Positions 43,907 through 53,840 of a stretch of DNA of 64,000 nt are shown here, piece by piece. The stretch's first letter is position 1; each line of letters begins with the position of its first letter. The position numbers and the translations under genes were made by a program. The stretch covers positions 17,742,747 through 17,806,746 of the forward strand of contig JAPTYO010000011.1 in NCBI GenBank assembly GCA_036873135.1, written 5' to 3'. Below the pieces are notes generated by a model. That model did not search any database. It saw nothing but the letters and a program-made list of their open reading frames with translations, and had not been told where the DNA came from. This DNA is from Clarkia xantiana subsp. parviflora (lineage: Eukaryota > Streptophyta > Magnoliopsida > Myrtales > Onagraceae).

Positions 43907-43918
43907 TGGTATCAGAGT
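43907..43918 (+). other. Copia primer-binding site (outer copy)
   Basis: TGGTATCAGAGT one base after the LTR end CAACA, complementary to initiator tRNA-Met, usual for copia elements. Confidence 0.85.
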
Positions 43919-44196
43919 CTGTTTTAGGAGGTCATGATTTTGATAAATTGATGTTCTTGATTTTAACATGTTGGCCGAAATTTGAAGTAATGAAAATTTC
44001 AAATTTCTGATTTTTATAATTGTTGGTGTCGAAAACTTCATGATGTTCTTAGTAAAATTCGATGTTCATGATTTTCAAGAAAAATGTGACATTTATCAAA
44101 ATCAAATATTGGATTGTAGATCTTAGTAAAATTTGATCTTGAAATTTGACCACTTGTTTCCAATTACATGTTTCGACCGAACCCTATTGAAATTAC

Positions 44197-44334
44197 TGTT
44201 AGATTACGGGGAGTAATCACTACGGATTCTAAAACAAGGTACATGCTAGTAATCAGAATTACACAGCGGAAGATTCACACATACCTTCCGGATGATCCGT
44301 AGACCCAAGATATTCTCTAGAGGGAGTTCACGAT
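44197..44334 (-). repeat. Copia 3' LTR, left part (interrupted)
   Basis: TGTTAGATTACGGGG... in plus reading, matching the start of 62798-63401. It continues at 54876-55283 after element 3. It lacks about 58 bp present in the right LTR (two deletions, one covering the TATA box). Confidence 0.88.
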
Positions 44335-45190
44335 TGATGGATATACGCCCAATTTGAACCCGTTGACTTCCGAACCGTTGTATTTTTATCGTCCCATTTA
44401 TGATTGCAAATCGAAACTTCAACCCGGACACTTCGCGAGAGCATTGACGGCTCGGACGGGGCCGAAGCGCCCGTCCGGCAGAGACGAACTCACCTAGGTG
44501 AGGTTGGGTGGCCACACCCGACCTCCCCTAGGGGAGATCGGGTCAGCCGACCCGATCTCCCCTAGGGGAGATCGGGTGGACCAACCCGATCTCTCCTAGG
44601 AGAGATCGGGTCGGCCAACCCGATCCCTCCTAGGAGGGATGGGGTTGGCCAACCCCACCCTCCCTAGGAGGGGTTGGGTGCCCTCACCCAACCCCTACCC
44701 TTGGAGGTCGGATTTCTCCCCCCCCAAGGGCCCCGACACCACCTTCGGACTCCCCTGCTCGGTCCACTCCGCCTACCTCCTCCGAATCCTAAGGTCTTAA
44801 TTATGTGCTTAAAGGTTAATTAATTGTGTTTAAAGGCTAACGATGTCATTAAGCCACCTTAATGACACCATTGCCTATAAATACCCCACCTTCACAACTC
44901 ATTTGATCATCTTGGCCATTTGGACATTTTAGCTCTGACATCTCTCTAGCTTTATCTCTCTAGAAAAATACTGACTTAGGCATCGGAGAGGGTTCACCAG
45001 GCACCACCCCCCCCCTCCGTGTCTGGTATTGCCCCTTCTGCAGGGTAAAAGGAGAGAAGAAACAAAGGAAGGAAGGAAAGAAGAAGATAAGCTAAGGCAG
45101 AGCAGCTCAGGAACATCGGACCACACACATCCCCCGTAAGGAGTGAGATCAAAGCCGACCCCCCGTTGACCTAGATCTCATAACTTAACA
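44335..45190 (+). repeat. Element 3 5' LTR (856 bp)
   Basis: TGATGGATATACGCC to CTTAACA. TATAAATA at 44877-44884. 44515-44700 carries a short array of perfect palindromes such as ACCCGATCTCTCCT joined to its own reverse complement. Confidence 0.93.
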
Positions 45191-45192
45191 CT

Positions 45193-45204
45193 TGGCGCCG
45201 TCTG
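45193..45204 (+). other. Primer-binding site of element 3
   Basis: TGGCGCCGTCTG two bases after the LTR, as in element 2. Confidence 0.85.
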
Positions 45205-45241
45205 AGGGCTTCGAACAGAAAGCCTGGCTATTACACGAGCT

Positions 45242-48200
45242 ATGACGAACAGTAGGGTGTCCAGGCCCCAACACCCACCCGGGGGCAATGGGCGGAGAAG
45301 AGAACCCATACCCCCAGGGAGGCGGCCTAACCCTGGGAAGCAGCCAATGCATCCAGAGCCACAAGAGACACCACAACCTCCTCAGCAACAGAACAACCAG
45401 GAGGGAGGACCTTCACGCCCAGCTGGGGCTGAGTCCTCCACAGCCTCCACCCCCCGGGCAAGAAGGCCACAGAGAGAAAGAGAACAACAGGGAGTGCCTT
45501 CCCACAACACGGCACCCCCTGAGGGATACTATTATGAAGAGCAACCCCAAGGGTACCCGTATGGGATGCCAGCACAGAGAGGTGGCAACCGCGCCCACAC
45601 AGCATATGCAAGGCAGGCATACACCCAAGGGACTTACACTGAAGCTCATGGAGAGGAGCAGATCCCAACAGAAGAGCATTACTCGCACCCTCGAGCAGGG
45701 CAGCGAGAGGAGCAAAGAAGATATTACCAGGAGCCACCCCCAGAGGGAAGGCAACAATTCGTGCCTCCTAGGCAACAGCAGAACAACAGGGCTTACACCC
45801 CGCTTAGGGAGGAAAGACAAGCAAGACCTCCAAGGAGGCAGGACTTCTATGAAGCACCCCAGCAGGCGTATCAAGAGTACACCTACAGTCCATACCAGCA
45901 GGGACAAGGGAACCCAGTAGGCCCAGTCTACAACTACAATGGATATCAGAGGGATTATACTCCGGCACAGGTGATGATCACCCCGGAGGAGATAGAAGCC
46001 ATGATAACCCGGAAATTGAATGAGTCAAAGAAACCCAGCCTGCATTGTCTAAGTGACAAGACGAACCACCCTTTCACAAGGGAGCTGGAGATGAACAGGG
46101 TGCCAGACTCCCTGCACACTGTGCAAATTGCAAAGTACAATGGGAAGGGAGACCCCCTAGAGCATATCCAACAGCATGAGGCCTCTCTATTCGGGAGGAC
46201 AACTGATGAAAGATACAAGGCACTCCTTTTCCCAAACACCCTATCAGGGGTGGCCTCACATTGGTTCTTCAGCCTGCCCTCTGAGAGCATCCACTCATGG
46301 GAGCAGCTAAAAGCTAAGTTTCTGCAGAGATACCTAGGGGAGAGGAAACTCCTCAAGGGAACAGGCTCCATTGACGACGTAAAACAAGAATACGATGAAT
46401 CCCTGGCCAGCTACTATACTAGGTTCAACCAGAATATTGCAGACATCCAGGGGGACATCACTGAAGGGGAGATAATCCGAGCCTTTATCAGAAACTTAGG
46501 TCGCTTTGGGTCAACATTGGCTGAAAAGATGGCCAAAAAGCCAGCAAGCACCTTGGAGGAGCTTGCAGGGAGAGTTAAAACACATATTGACCTTGAGAGG
46601 CACAGGGCAAGCAAGAAGGCCAAAATTCAGGCAGCCAAGGAGGATACTCAAAGGCCAAACAAAGGAAAGCCACCCCAGGCACCACAGCATGCAAGGCAGC
46701 AGGAATGGCGTCCGCCACAGCAAAGAAACCAAATGGGTGAACCCTTAAAGGCTAGAGAAATAAACGTCATCAAGTTCATCCCACTAAACGCCACTCCAGC
46801 CACCGTACTTAGAGAGATGCGGAACCAAAAGCTTTGGTCACCCCCTGCAAGGTGGAGAGCCCCAATGGTAGGAAATCACAAGGATAGATGGTGTGACAAC
46901 CATGAGGCTTATGGTCACGACACAAATGAATGCTTTAGCCTAAAGCTAAGCATAAACAACATCGTCCAGAGGGGAGAACTGAAGCAATTCGTAGACCATG
47001 GGGGCAACAGTATGCAACTAGGGCCATCACAGAAGGACAAGGACAAGGGCAAGGGAAAGATAGACTACAACCCTCCACCCAATAAAAGAGGAGTCATAAA
47101 TATGATACATGGGGGAGTAGCATCGGGTGGCCCAACTGCTAACGCAAGAGAGGTCTATGCATCCAAGCTAAGCTCAGTGCCAAGGTGGAGAAAAAGGCCA
47201 AGAGAAGGAGAAGAAGTGAAGATCGAGTTCTCGGAGAAGGACAAGAGCCACATCGTCTTTCCACATGACGATGCTCTAGTTATTACTTTAGATATTGACA
47301 ATTTTGATGTAAAGAGAATTTTGGTGGATGGGGGCAGCTCAGCTGACCTCCTAAGCCTGAGAGTGTTGGAAGAGATAGGGAAAACCAAAGCAGACATCAA
47401 ACCGGTCAACTTCCCTCTAGTTGGCTTCTCAGGGGCAACAAGTTACCCCCTGGGAATGATAACCCTACCAGTGACCATGGGCCAAGGATGGACCCAGCTG
47501 AAGGTAAATGTCAATTTCTTGGTGGTTGAAACCCTGGGAGCCTACAATGGGATCCTAGGAAGGACAACCATAAACCCATATGAAATAGTGCCATCCACTG
47601 TTCACCAGAAGTTGAAGTATATCACGGAGAACGGGGTTGGAGAGGTCCTGGGTGATCAACGCACCGCAAGGCAATGCTACGTCAACTCAATGAGACGTGG
47701 ATCACACGGGACAGATACAGTGGCTGTAGTCATGGTAGGGGCCAACCAGGACAGAATAAGGAGGGGAAGGAGACAAAGGCAAAGAAGGAGGAGGAGTGGA
47801 GTGACACTCCGTTTGAGCAGGCAGTTTTTTCAAACAGTGCCTACAAGGGGACACAGGAGCAAGGCTGTGAAGGTGACATCCATACCTTGGCAGCCAGACA
47901 CCATAATAGGGAACAGGACAAGGAACTCCATCCTAAAAGGCTTCCGCTACATAGATGATATCAAGCAAATGCCACAGGAGTCTATATCAAGCTATTTCCA
48001 GAGATTCTTTGATTATGGTGCCAACATGGACATCACAAGGGGAGAAGCAGTAAGGGCATTTATTAGGAACATGCATCCAAGCTCATTCGAGGCCTATGGA
48101 GGACTCTATGAGATGGTCATGACGAGCACAATGAGAGAGCTCAAGGCGAAGCTGGACAGGGCATTTGAACAAGAGGCGGAACAGTTGGATGAAGTTCCAG

Positions 48201-48496
48201 AAAGAGGAAGAGAAACAGACACATTGGGAGGAGGTGTCAATTTCACATTCACACCCCTTACACTCAGCATAGAAGAAATTTTCCACAAGCACCTCAAGCA
48301 AGAGCTACCAACATGCAGGGAGGAAGGCAAGGCCTTCCTAGGAAGAGATGCACAGGGTTGTTGTGAATACCACGGGACCTGGGGGCATCAAACCAATGAC
48401 TGCATGGTGTTGAAGGTGGAAGTGGAAGAAATAATTTACAATGGAGGCTTCAAGGAGTACGTGGCAACAGACACAATGGCCACCCCATATCCTTAG
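45242..48496 (+). CDS. Element 3 Gag-protease-Gag' polyprotein (intact)
   Basis: 1084 residues from the first ATG after the PBS, with no stop. A Pro/Gln/Arg-rich N-terminus (1-240) precedes the Gag core (about 290-450: YNGKGDPLEHIQQHE, ASHWFFSLPSESIHSWEQLK, FLQRYLGERK, ASYYTRFNQNI). Knuckle WCDNHEAYGHDTNEC lies at about 550, then KRGVINMIHGG. Protease has LVDGGSSADLL (about 697) and AYNGILGRTTINPYE. Next are a basic stretch (RRGRRQRQRRRR), the second Gag segment (about 900-985: YIDDIKQMPQESISSYFQRF, EAVRAFIRNMHPSSFEAYGG, MRELKAKLDRAFEQE) and knuckle CCEYHGTWGHQTNDC (about 1040). The domains match element 2. Autonomous Tat elements would have reverse transcriptase here. It is likely a particle-forming protein that depends on a partner's pol. 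Confidence 0.93.
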   Translation: MTNSRVSRPQHPPGGNGRRREPIPPGRRPNPGKQPMHPEPQETPQPPQQQNNQEGGPSRPAGAESSTASTPRARRPQREREQQGVPSHNTAPPEGYYYEEQPQGYPYGMPAQRGGNRAHTAYARQAYTQGTYTEAHGEEQIPTEEHYSHPRAGQREEQRRYYQEPPPEGRQQFVPPRQQQNNRAYTPLREERQARPPRRQDFYEAPQQAYQEYTYSPYQQGQGNPVGPVYNYNGYQRDYTPAQVMITPEEIEAMITRKLNESKKPSLHCLSDKTNHPFTRELEMNRVPDSLHTVQIAKYNGKGDPLEHIQQHEASLFGRTTDERYKALLFPNTLSGVASHWFFSLPSESIHSWEQLKAKFLQRYLGERKLLKGTGSIDDVKQEYDESLASYYTRFNQNIADIQGDITEGEIIRAFIRNLGRFGSTLAEKMAKKPASTLEELAGRVKTHIDLERHRASKKAKIQAAKEDTQRPNKGKPPQAPQHARQQEWRPPQQRNQMGEPLKAREINVIKFIPLNATPATVLREMRNQKLWSPPARWRAPMVGNHKDRWCDNHEAYGHDTNECFSLKLSINNIVQRGELKQFVDHGGNSMQLGPSQKDKDKGKGKIDYNPPPNKRGVINMIHGGVASGGPTANAREVYASKLSSVPRWRKRPREGEEVKIEFSEKDKSHIVFPHDDALVITLDIDNFDVKRILVDGGSSADLLSLRVLEEIGKTKADIKPVNFPLVGFSGATSYPLGMITLPVTMGQGWTQLKVNVNFLVVETLGAYNGILGRTTINPYEIVPSTVHQKLKYITENGVGEVLGDQRTARQCYVNSMRRGSHGTDTVAVVMVGANQDRIRRGRRQRQRRRRSGVTLRLSRQFFQTVPTRGHRSKAVKVTSIPWQPDTIIGNRTRNSILKGFRYIDDIKQMPQESISSYFQRFFDYGANMDITRGEAVRAFIRNMHPSSFEAYGGLYEMVMTSTMRELKAKLDRAFEQEAEQLDEVPERGRETDTLGGGVNFTFTPLTLSIEEIFHKHLKQELPTCREEGKAFLGRDAQGCCEYHGTWGHQTNDCMVLKVEVEEIIYNGGFKEYVATDTMATPYP

Positions 48497-48756
48497 TTTC
48501 GTATCTAGCACTTTGCATGTTTCACCTTTACAAGCTTTTCAAAAACAACTTTGGAGAAGGAGAACTCACGAAGTTACTCCAACTCTACAACTATCTTTCA
48601 TTCCTACAAAGGATGTCTTGGTGCACCAAGGCATCCCAAGTGTACAAAAACATGAATGCTCCTAAAGGAGTAGTAGTTACTCAAAAGTATTTCCCAGTGA
48701 ATGTGATGTTATAATCACCAAGTTATCCTTACACAGATATGACTTCAAGTCAACGA

Positions 48757-49320
48757 CATTCGACGCCCCCAAGAGCGTATCTTGAGAGTAGTTTTCATAC
48801 TACGACATTCGACGCCCCCAAGAGCGTATCTTGAGAGTAGTTTTCATACTACGACATTCGACGCCCCCAAGAGCGTATCTTGAGAGTAGTTTTCATACTA
48901 CGACATTCGACGCCCCCAAGAGCGTATCTTGAGAGTAGTGTTCATACTACGACCTTCGACGCACCAAGAGCGTATCTTGAGAGTGGTTTCCAAAAACTAC
49001 GACCTTCGACGCCCCCAAGAGCGTATCTTGAGAGTAGTGTTCATACTACAACCTTCGACGCCCCCAAGAGCGTATCTTGAGAGTAGTTATTACACTACGA
49101 CTTCGACGCACCAAGAGCGTATCTTGAGAGTGGTTTCCAAAAACTACGAATTCGACGCCCCCAGGAGCGTATCTTGAGGTAGATTTGCAACCTACCAGAT
49201 TCGACGCCCCCAAGAGCGTATCTTGAGGTAGAAAAAACACTACCAGTTCGACGCCCCCAAGAGCGTATCTTGAGGTAGATTTCAAACTACCAGTTCGACG
49301 CCCACCAGGAGCGTATCTTT
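48757..49320. repeat. 49-bp tandem hairpin array, element 3
   Basis: About a dozen units of TTCGACGCCCCCAAGAGCGT followed by ATCTTGAGAGTAG. Each contains ACGC-CCCCAAGA-GCGT and a second stem around TAGT-TTTCAT-ACTA. The second stem changes along the array (GGTAG / CTACC, GTGGTTT / AAACTAC). Confidence 0.9.
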
Positions 49321-49545
49321 GGTCTAACCTGAGCCCTCCGGGAGCCTATCCTGTGAAACGTTAAGTGCCGTCCGAGAGCCTGTCTCGTGAACAGACTTTG
49401 ACACCCGTCAAGAACGTATCGGTGGACTAACCTGTGCCCTCCGGGAGCCTATCCTGTGAAACGTTAAGTGCCGTCCGAGAGCCTGTCTCGTGAACAGATT
49501 TCGACGCCCACCAAGAGCGTATCTTTGGTATAACAGTACAACGTA
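49320..49545. repeat. Two-copy higher-order repeat (about 118 bp)
   Basis: TAACCTGAGCCCTCCGGGAG ... CTCGTGAACAGA is repeated, nearly exactly, with CCTCCGGGAGCC and CGTCCGAGAGCC motifs in each copy. It follows directly on the 49-bp array. Confidence 0.85.
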
Positions 49546-49970
49546 TACCGTGTAAGGGGTATCAGAAGAGATCATCACACCATGCTTAGAAGGATACCAT
49601 GCTCAGAGGGATACCATGAGAAAGAAATTTCTAAGTAAAGTAATGTGAAGAACAAGTAATGTTTTTTCTTTATGAAATGGCAGATAAGACATGAAGGAAA
49701 GCACGAAAGAAGGATAAGTAAAGGAAACACACCAAGGAAAGGGTCCATACCCAAAGAGCCATACACAAGGCATAGGGAGACATTATGAGAAGAGATATAT
49801 ACAAAAGCATGAGAAGCACTAATGTAAAGGCAAACGAACCACGTAGTCAACAACACAATGCGGCAAAGAAAAGTAACAACAAACACCATCACAATCTCAA
49901 AGGACACTCAACCCATACAAGGGGAGAAGGAGTGTAGTTATATATACAAGGATAGCATGAGATAAACACG

Positions 49971-52270
49971 TCAGTCAGAACCTTCGGGGGAGTCACCCTC
50001 ACCCCCTGAAGCTGAACCGCCAGCGGAAATGGATGAAGAGGAGGAGTCTGAGGTACCAATCTCCACAGGTGTAGCATCCACCTGGGCAGGGGCAGGCTCG
50101 TCTGCAACAGCAGCCTGACCCATCAGAACAGTCGCGTAGCCAGTGGCATATGGCCCAAAGTCACCAAGGTCACCAAACGGGAACTGAGGATCAATCCGGT
50201 AAATGTGATCAACCAGATACTCACCGAACTGGTTCATCTCCTGAGTGAGACGCGTGCTATAATCGGCGGTAAAAGCAGATGAGGCCTTGTACTCAGAAAT
50301 CGCAACAGTCCTCTCTTCATCACGACACTTAGCCTCCAACTTCCGTAACTCCTCAGAATGGAGCGACGCTGCAACCTCAGCTTCCCGACGCAAACTGCCC
50401 ACAGTGGTCTCAAGCAAGGACACCTGGTCCTGGAGCTCCTGCACCCTCAAATCAGATAATCGCGCCTTCTCAGCAGCAGCAGCGACCTCCGCCTTGAGAG
50501 AGACCTGGCTGTCCTCAAGGGTCTTCCTCTCGTCAGATAACTCGAGCACGAGCGAGGACATGTTCACCATGTCAGATATACCCTAACAATTCAAACAAGG
50601 GATGAATAACCGAAAGATAGACATTATGAAAGAAATAAGAGGAAAGCAAAGAACAACTTACAGGTGCATAACGAGAAAGTACCCCTTGAACAAAGCGCCG
50701 AGTCTCCCCAGGAGACTTGGGCGGAGCAACACGATCCCCAGGGGGAACGGCGCCGCGGAGTACGCGGACACCAACCTCAGGAGTCCGCAAAGAGGAGGTG
50801 CTATCGAAGTGGAACTCCTTCAGACCAGCGAAAGGAGTTCACTCAGACCCAATAACATCTTCATCAGTGAGACGGGCGAAATCCTTCCGACTTAAAGTCG
50901 GAGGCCCACCTACACAAGCAAAACAAGTCAAGGGAGAACATAAACATAGAAAGATCAGCAAAAAGGTAGAGATCATACCTGAGGACCGTGCCCTCGGCTG
51001 GGGGGCAGGGGAACCACCACCAGCAGGTCGCTTCCCTTTGTCAGTCAGGGAAGGCACCTCTTCGACCACCATCTCCTTATCACGAGATAGGGTCGGAGGA
51101 CGAGCAGTAGGCGAAGCAGGATTCACAGCTTTCTTTCTCTTAGCAGCCGAGGCCCCGGCCTCAGAATCAGATCTCCGCGGTTTGGACTTGGAAGGTCCAG
51201 AGTCTCTGCCAACGGAGACGACCCTCTCAATCACCAAGGGGGAACACCCTAGCAAGGTAAGAAAAACAAGATAAGGAAAACATAGGTTATACCATAAAGA
51301 AGCAAATAGGAGAAAGCATACCAGAGGCCCCAGCCTTCTTCCCAGGCAGGGGGGATTTCTTCAAAGCAGAACTAGAAGGAGCCTTCCTCTTGCTCAGATC
51401 AACAGGGGCTCCCTGCACGTTATAGGTTTTTCCATGAAACCAACCTACAAAGGAAGAGCAGAAGGTAAATAAAGATGGAAAGACCAAGTGACATACCGAA
51501 CCCCCGGAATCAGGAGTTAGACTGATCCCGGCCTCGTAAAGATCCGTCTCAGTCACTAAGGACACGGGGCAGTAAGACCGGGTCCTGTTGCTCTCGTGAA
51601 TGATCTTCATAGTCTTCAAATCAACCGAAGAGAACTCTCCAAAAGCAGGCCAACCATCGGACCGATCCTCATTCAAGACCGACCAAGTGACGTATCGGTC
51701 CGTAATGAAGAAGTAATGCTTAGCCCAGTGACTGGCCGAATTGTCAATCTGGGTCACGAAACGGAGGGAGGTATCCCACTCGACCCCACTCAACCCGAAA
51801 TCAGAGAATCGGGGATCTTTGAAGGTCGGATGGCGAGTTACGAAACTCGCAAACCCCACCCTCGTCCGGTACTGGAACCGATAGAAGCATCGGAATAGAA
51901 CGAGAGAGTACTTCCAGGAGTACCAATGGCACAATACCCGGAAGCCCACCCAGACACGGAGGGCACTGGGGGCAAGGTTCACAGGAGAAATCCTGAAAAA
52001 CCTGCTCAACTCTATAAGCTCGTCACAGTAAGGCAGCCTCAGCCCGAATCGGATCTGGGAGGGGTACACGGCGACCTTCCCTATAGGAGGCTCCGTCACC
52101 GTCTCGCGAGTATTCCCCAAGGAGGGGAGAAAAGGATGCAAAGGCTCATCTAGGGGACAGATATCTCCTAGGGTAACATGTTCGTTGTAATCGGATCTAG
52201 TGAGATGGTTCTCTGACAGGATAGCAAGACCTAAGGCAAAGGTAGCAGGAAATTCCAAAGTACGAATCAA
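49971..52270 (-). CDS. Antisense ORF of element 3 (Transposase_28-like domain, coiled coil)
   Basis: The conserved first exon (to about 51500) has RFGLRLPYCDELIELSRFFR, ISPVNLAPSALRVW, SLVLFRCFYRFQYR, GVEWDTSLRFVTQ and AKHYFFITDRY, ending TPDSGGS before GTATGT. Candidate exons follow: GWFHGKTYNVQGAPVDLSKR; a Ser/Lys/Pro-rich part (PPTLSRDKEMVVEEVPSLTD); GGPPTLSRKDFARLTDEDV; EVGVRVLRGAVPPGDR; and a terminal coiled coil (LVLELSDERKTLEDSQVSLK) with an acidic Ser/Gly-rich end (GEDSPEGSD-like). A TGA at 50839-50841 interrupts the LTDEDVIGSE exon in frame, unless it is spliced out. The initiator ATG is unclear; ATGAGTGAG near 52367 matches the start in element 2. Confidence 0.65.
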
Positions 52271-52379
52271 ATTTCGACTAACACCCCAATGAAGGTCACG
52301 GTACTAAGCTAGCAGAAGGAAAGGAAGTAATGCGACCGAAAAGGAAGAGAAAAAGGAACTCACTCATCCTTCGGAGAAT

Positions 52380-53828
52380 ACGGCGTCTCTGAAGAGTCTG
52401 CGTACGCGGACACCACCAGGAGTATAATACCTACCACGACACGACAAATATCAAGATAAGAGAAATTTCCGAGGAACCGGAAATACCCCGACACTCAACC
52501 AACGACAACAACCAAGTTGAATAATTTTATCCGAGCCTAAGGTCGGGTTTTGGAAAAAATTACCATTATACCCTCCAACAAAGATTAACACACCAACGGG
52601 GGTACGATATCAAATTCAAGACCGGAATAGCCCAATCGGACAAGAAACCATATCCGGACGACCGGCAAGCATTTTTTCCAAAACCCACAACTACCAACGG
52701 CTATCTACGGCAATCCCACATTCAATCAAATTTCGGCAATCAAGCATCGGCAATCAAATATCAACGATTCAAAAATCAACGTTTTACACGGTAATGGAAA
52801 GGAAAAGAGTGGACCTTCGGAAAACCCGACCCGATATGGTAAACGGGTTCGAATTTCGGATTTGAAGACCCCCGGAAATCAGTCCTCCGCCGGAGCCTCG
52901 ATTTTTCTGCCGCCGGAGATGAGTTTCGTCTGGCCCCGTCCTTTCCGCCGCCGCAGCCGTCCGCCGTAGCCACAGAAGACCTCGCCGTCGCGAAGGGTGG
53001 CTCCTGATGTCTCAGCCGTGCTCTACGCCGTCGTGGGTCGTCGTCTGCCTGGGGTCACGTCGCCGTTCGCCGGGGGTCGCGTCGCCGTCCGCCTGGGACT
53101 GGGCCGTCGTCTTTAGCTGTACCTCCTTCCGCCGGAGTTGCTGGCCGGAATTTCGTGTCTCTCACCGGAATTCTGGCCGGCCCTAACCTTGGGGGTGCTC
53201 TCAAAACTTTTCTTGCTCTCCAAGGGTGAGTGAAGAGGGAAGATGGTGGCTATGGTAATTCTTTGAGGTATTTTTCTAACTCCTTTCTATATTAAAAGAT
53301 GATAGGGTTTTTTAGAGGTTTTTAATCACCACCATCCATCTATCCTTAAATAAAATCTAAGGGTCAAGGAAAAACCATCATTTTTATCCCTTTCACCTAT
53401 AGCTAAGTATATCTTCATACTTAGAAAAATTATCAAGATAGTTTTATTTTTGAGCATTTCATACTTAGGAAAATTTTTAGCCAAAACTAAATTTTTCCTC
53501 ACTTAGATAGAATCCCGGCACGAATTTGAAGCATAAGTCATCTAGTTGCATTCCTATCATACCCTTGTGCAAGTGTGTATTTTTTGAGTAGGCACCTGTA
53601 GTAGAGATAAGTTTATTACTCCTATCTCAGACGGACGCGTGCCTAGGCACACGTCCGTGCTAGTCTGACGTTTACAATTCCTCTATCTCATTAGACAGGG
53701 GGCAGAGTCAGAGGCAAACATCCATGGGTAAGCAAACATTCAGACAAAGAAGGTAAAACCCCGGTTTCAAATTGCGCGTGTCATACCATCCTAAAATAGA
53801 GTCAATCAAGGGTTAAGCCATTGGTTGA
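52380..53828 (-). promoter_or_regulatory. Leader and putative promoter of the element 3 antisense gene
   Basis: 52860-53170 is GC-rich (CCGCCG repeats, GGCCGGCC near 53175) and resembles the block at 33490-33605 of element 2. TTAATATAGAAA on the minus strand near 53290 could be a TATA-like site. No convincing reading frame. Confidence 0.4.
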
Positions 53829-53840
53829 CTCGGGGGCATG
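53829..53840 (+). other. Polypurine tract of element 3
   Basis: ACTCGGGGGCATG-type purine-rich run directly before the TGATGG start of the 3' LTR. Confidence 0.8.
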
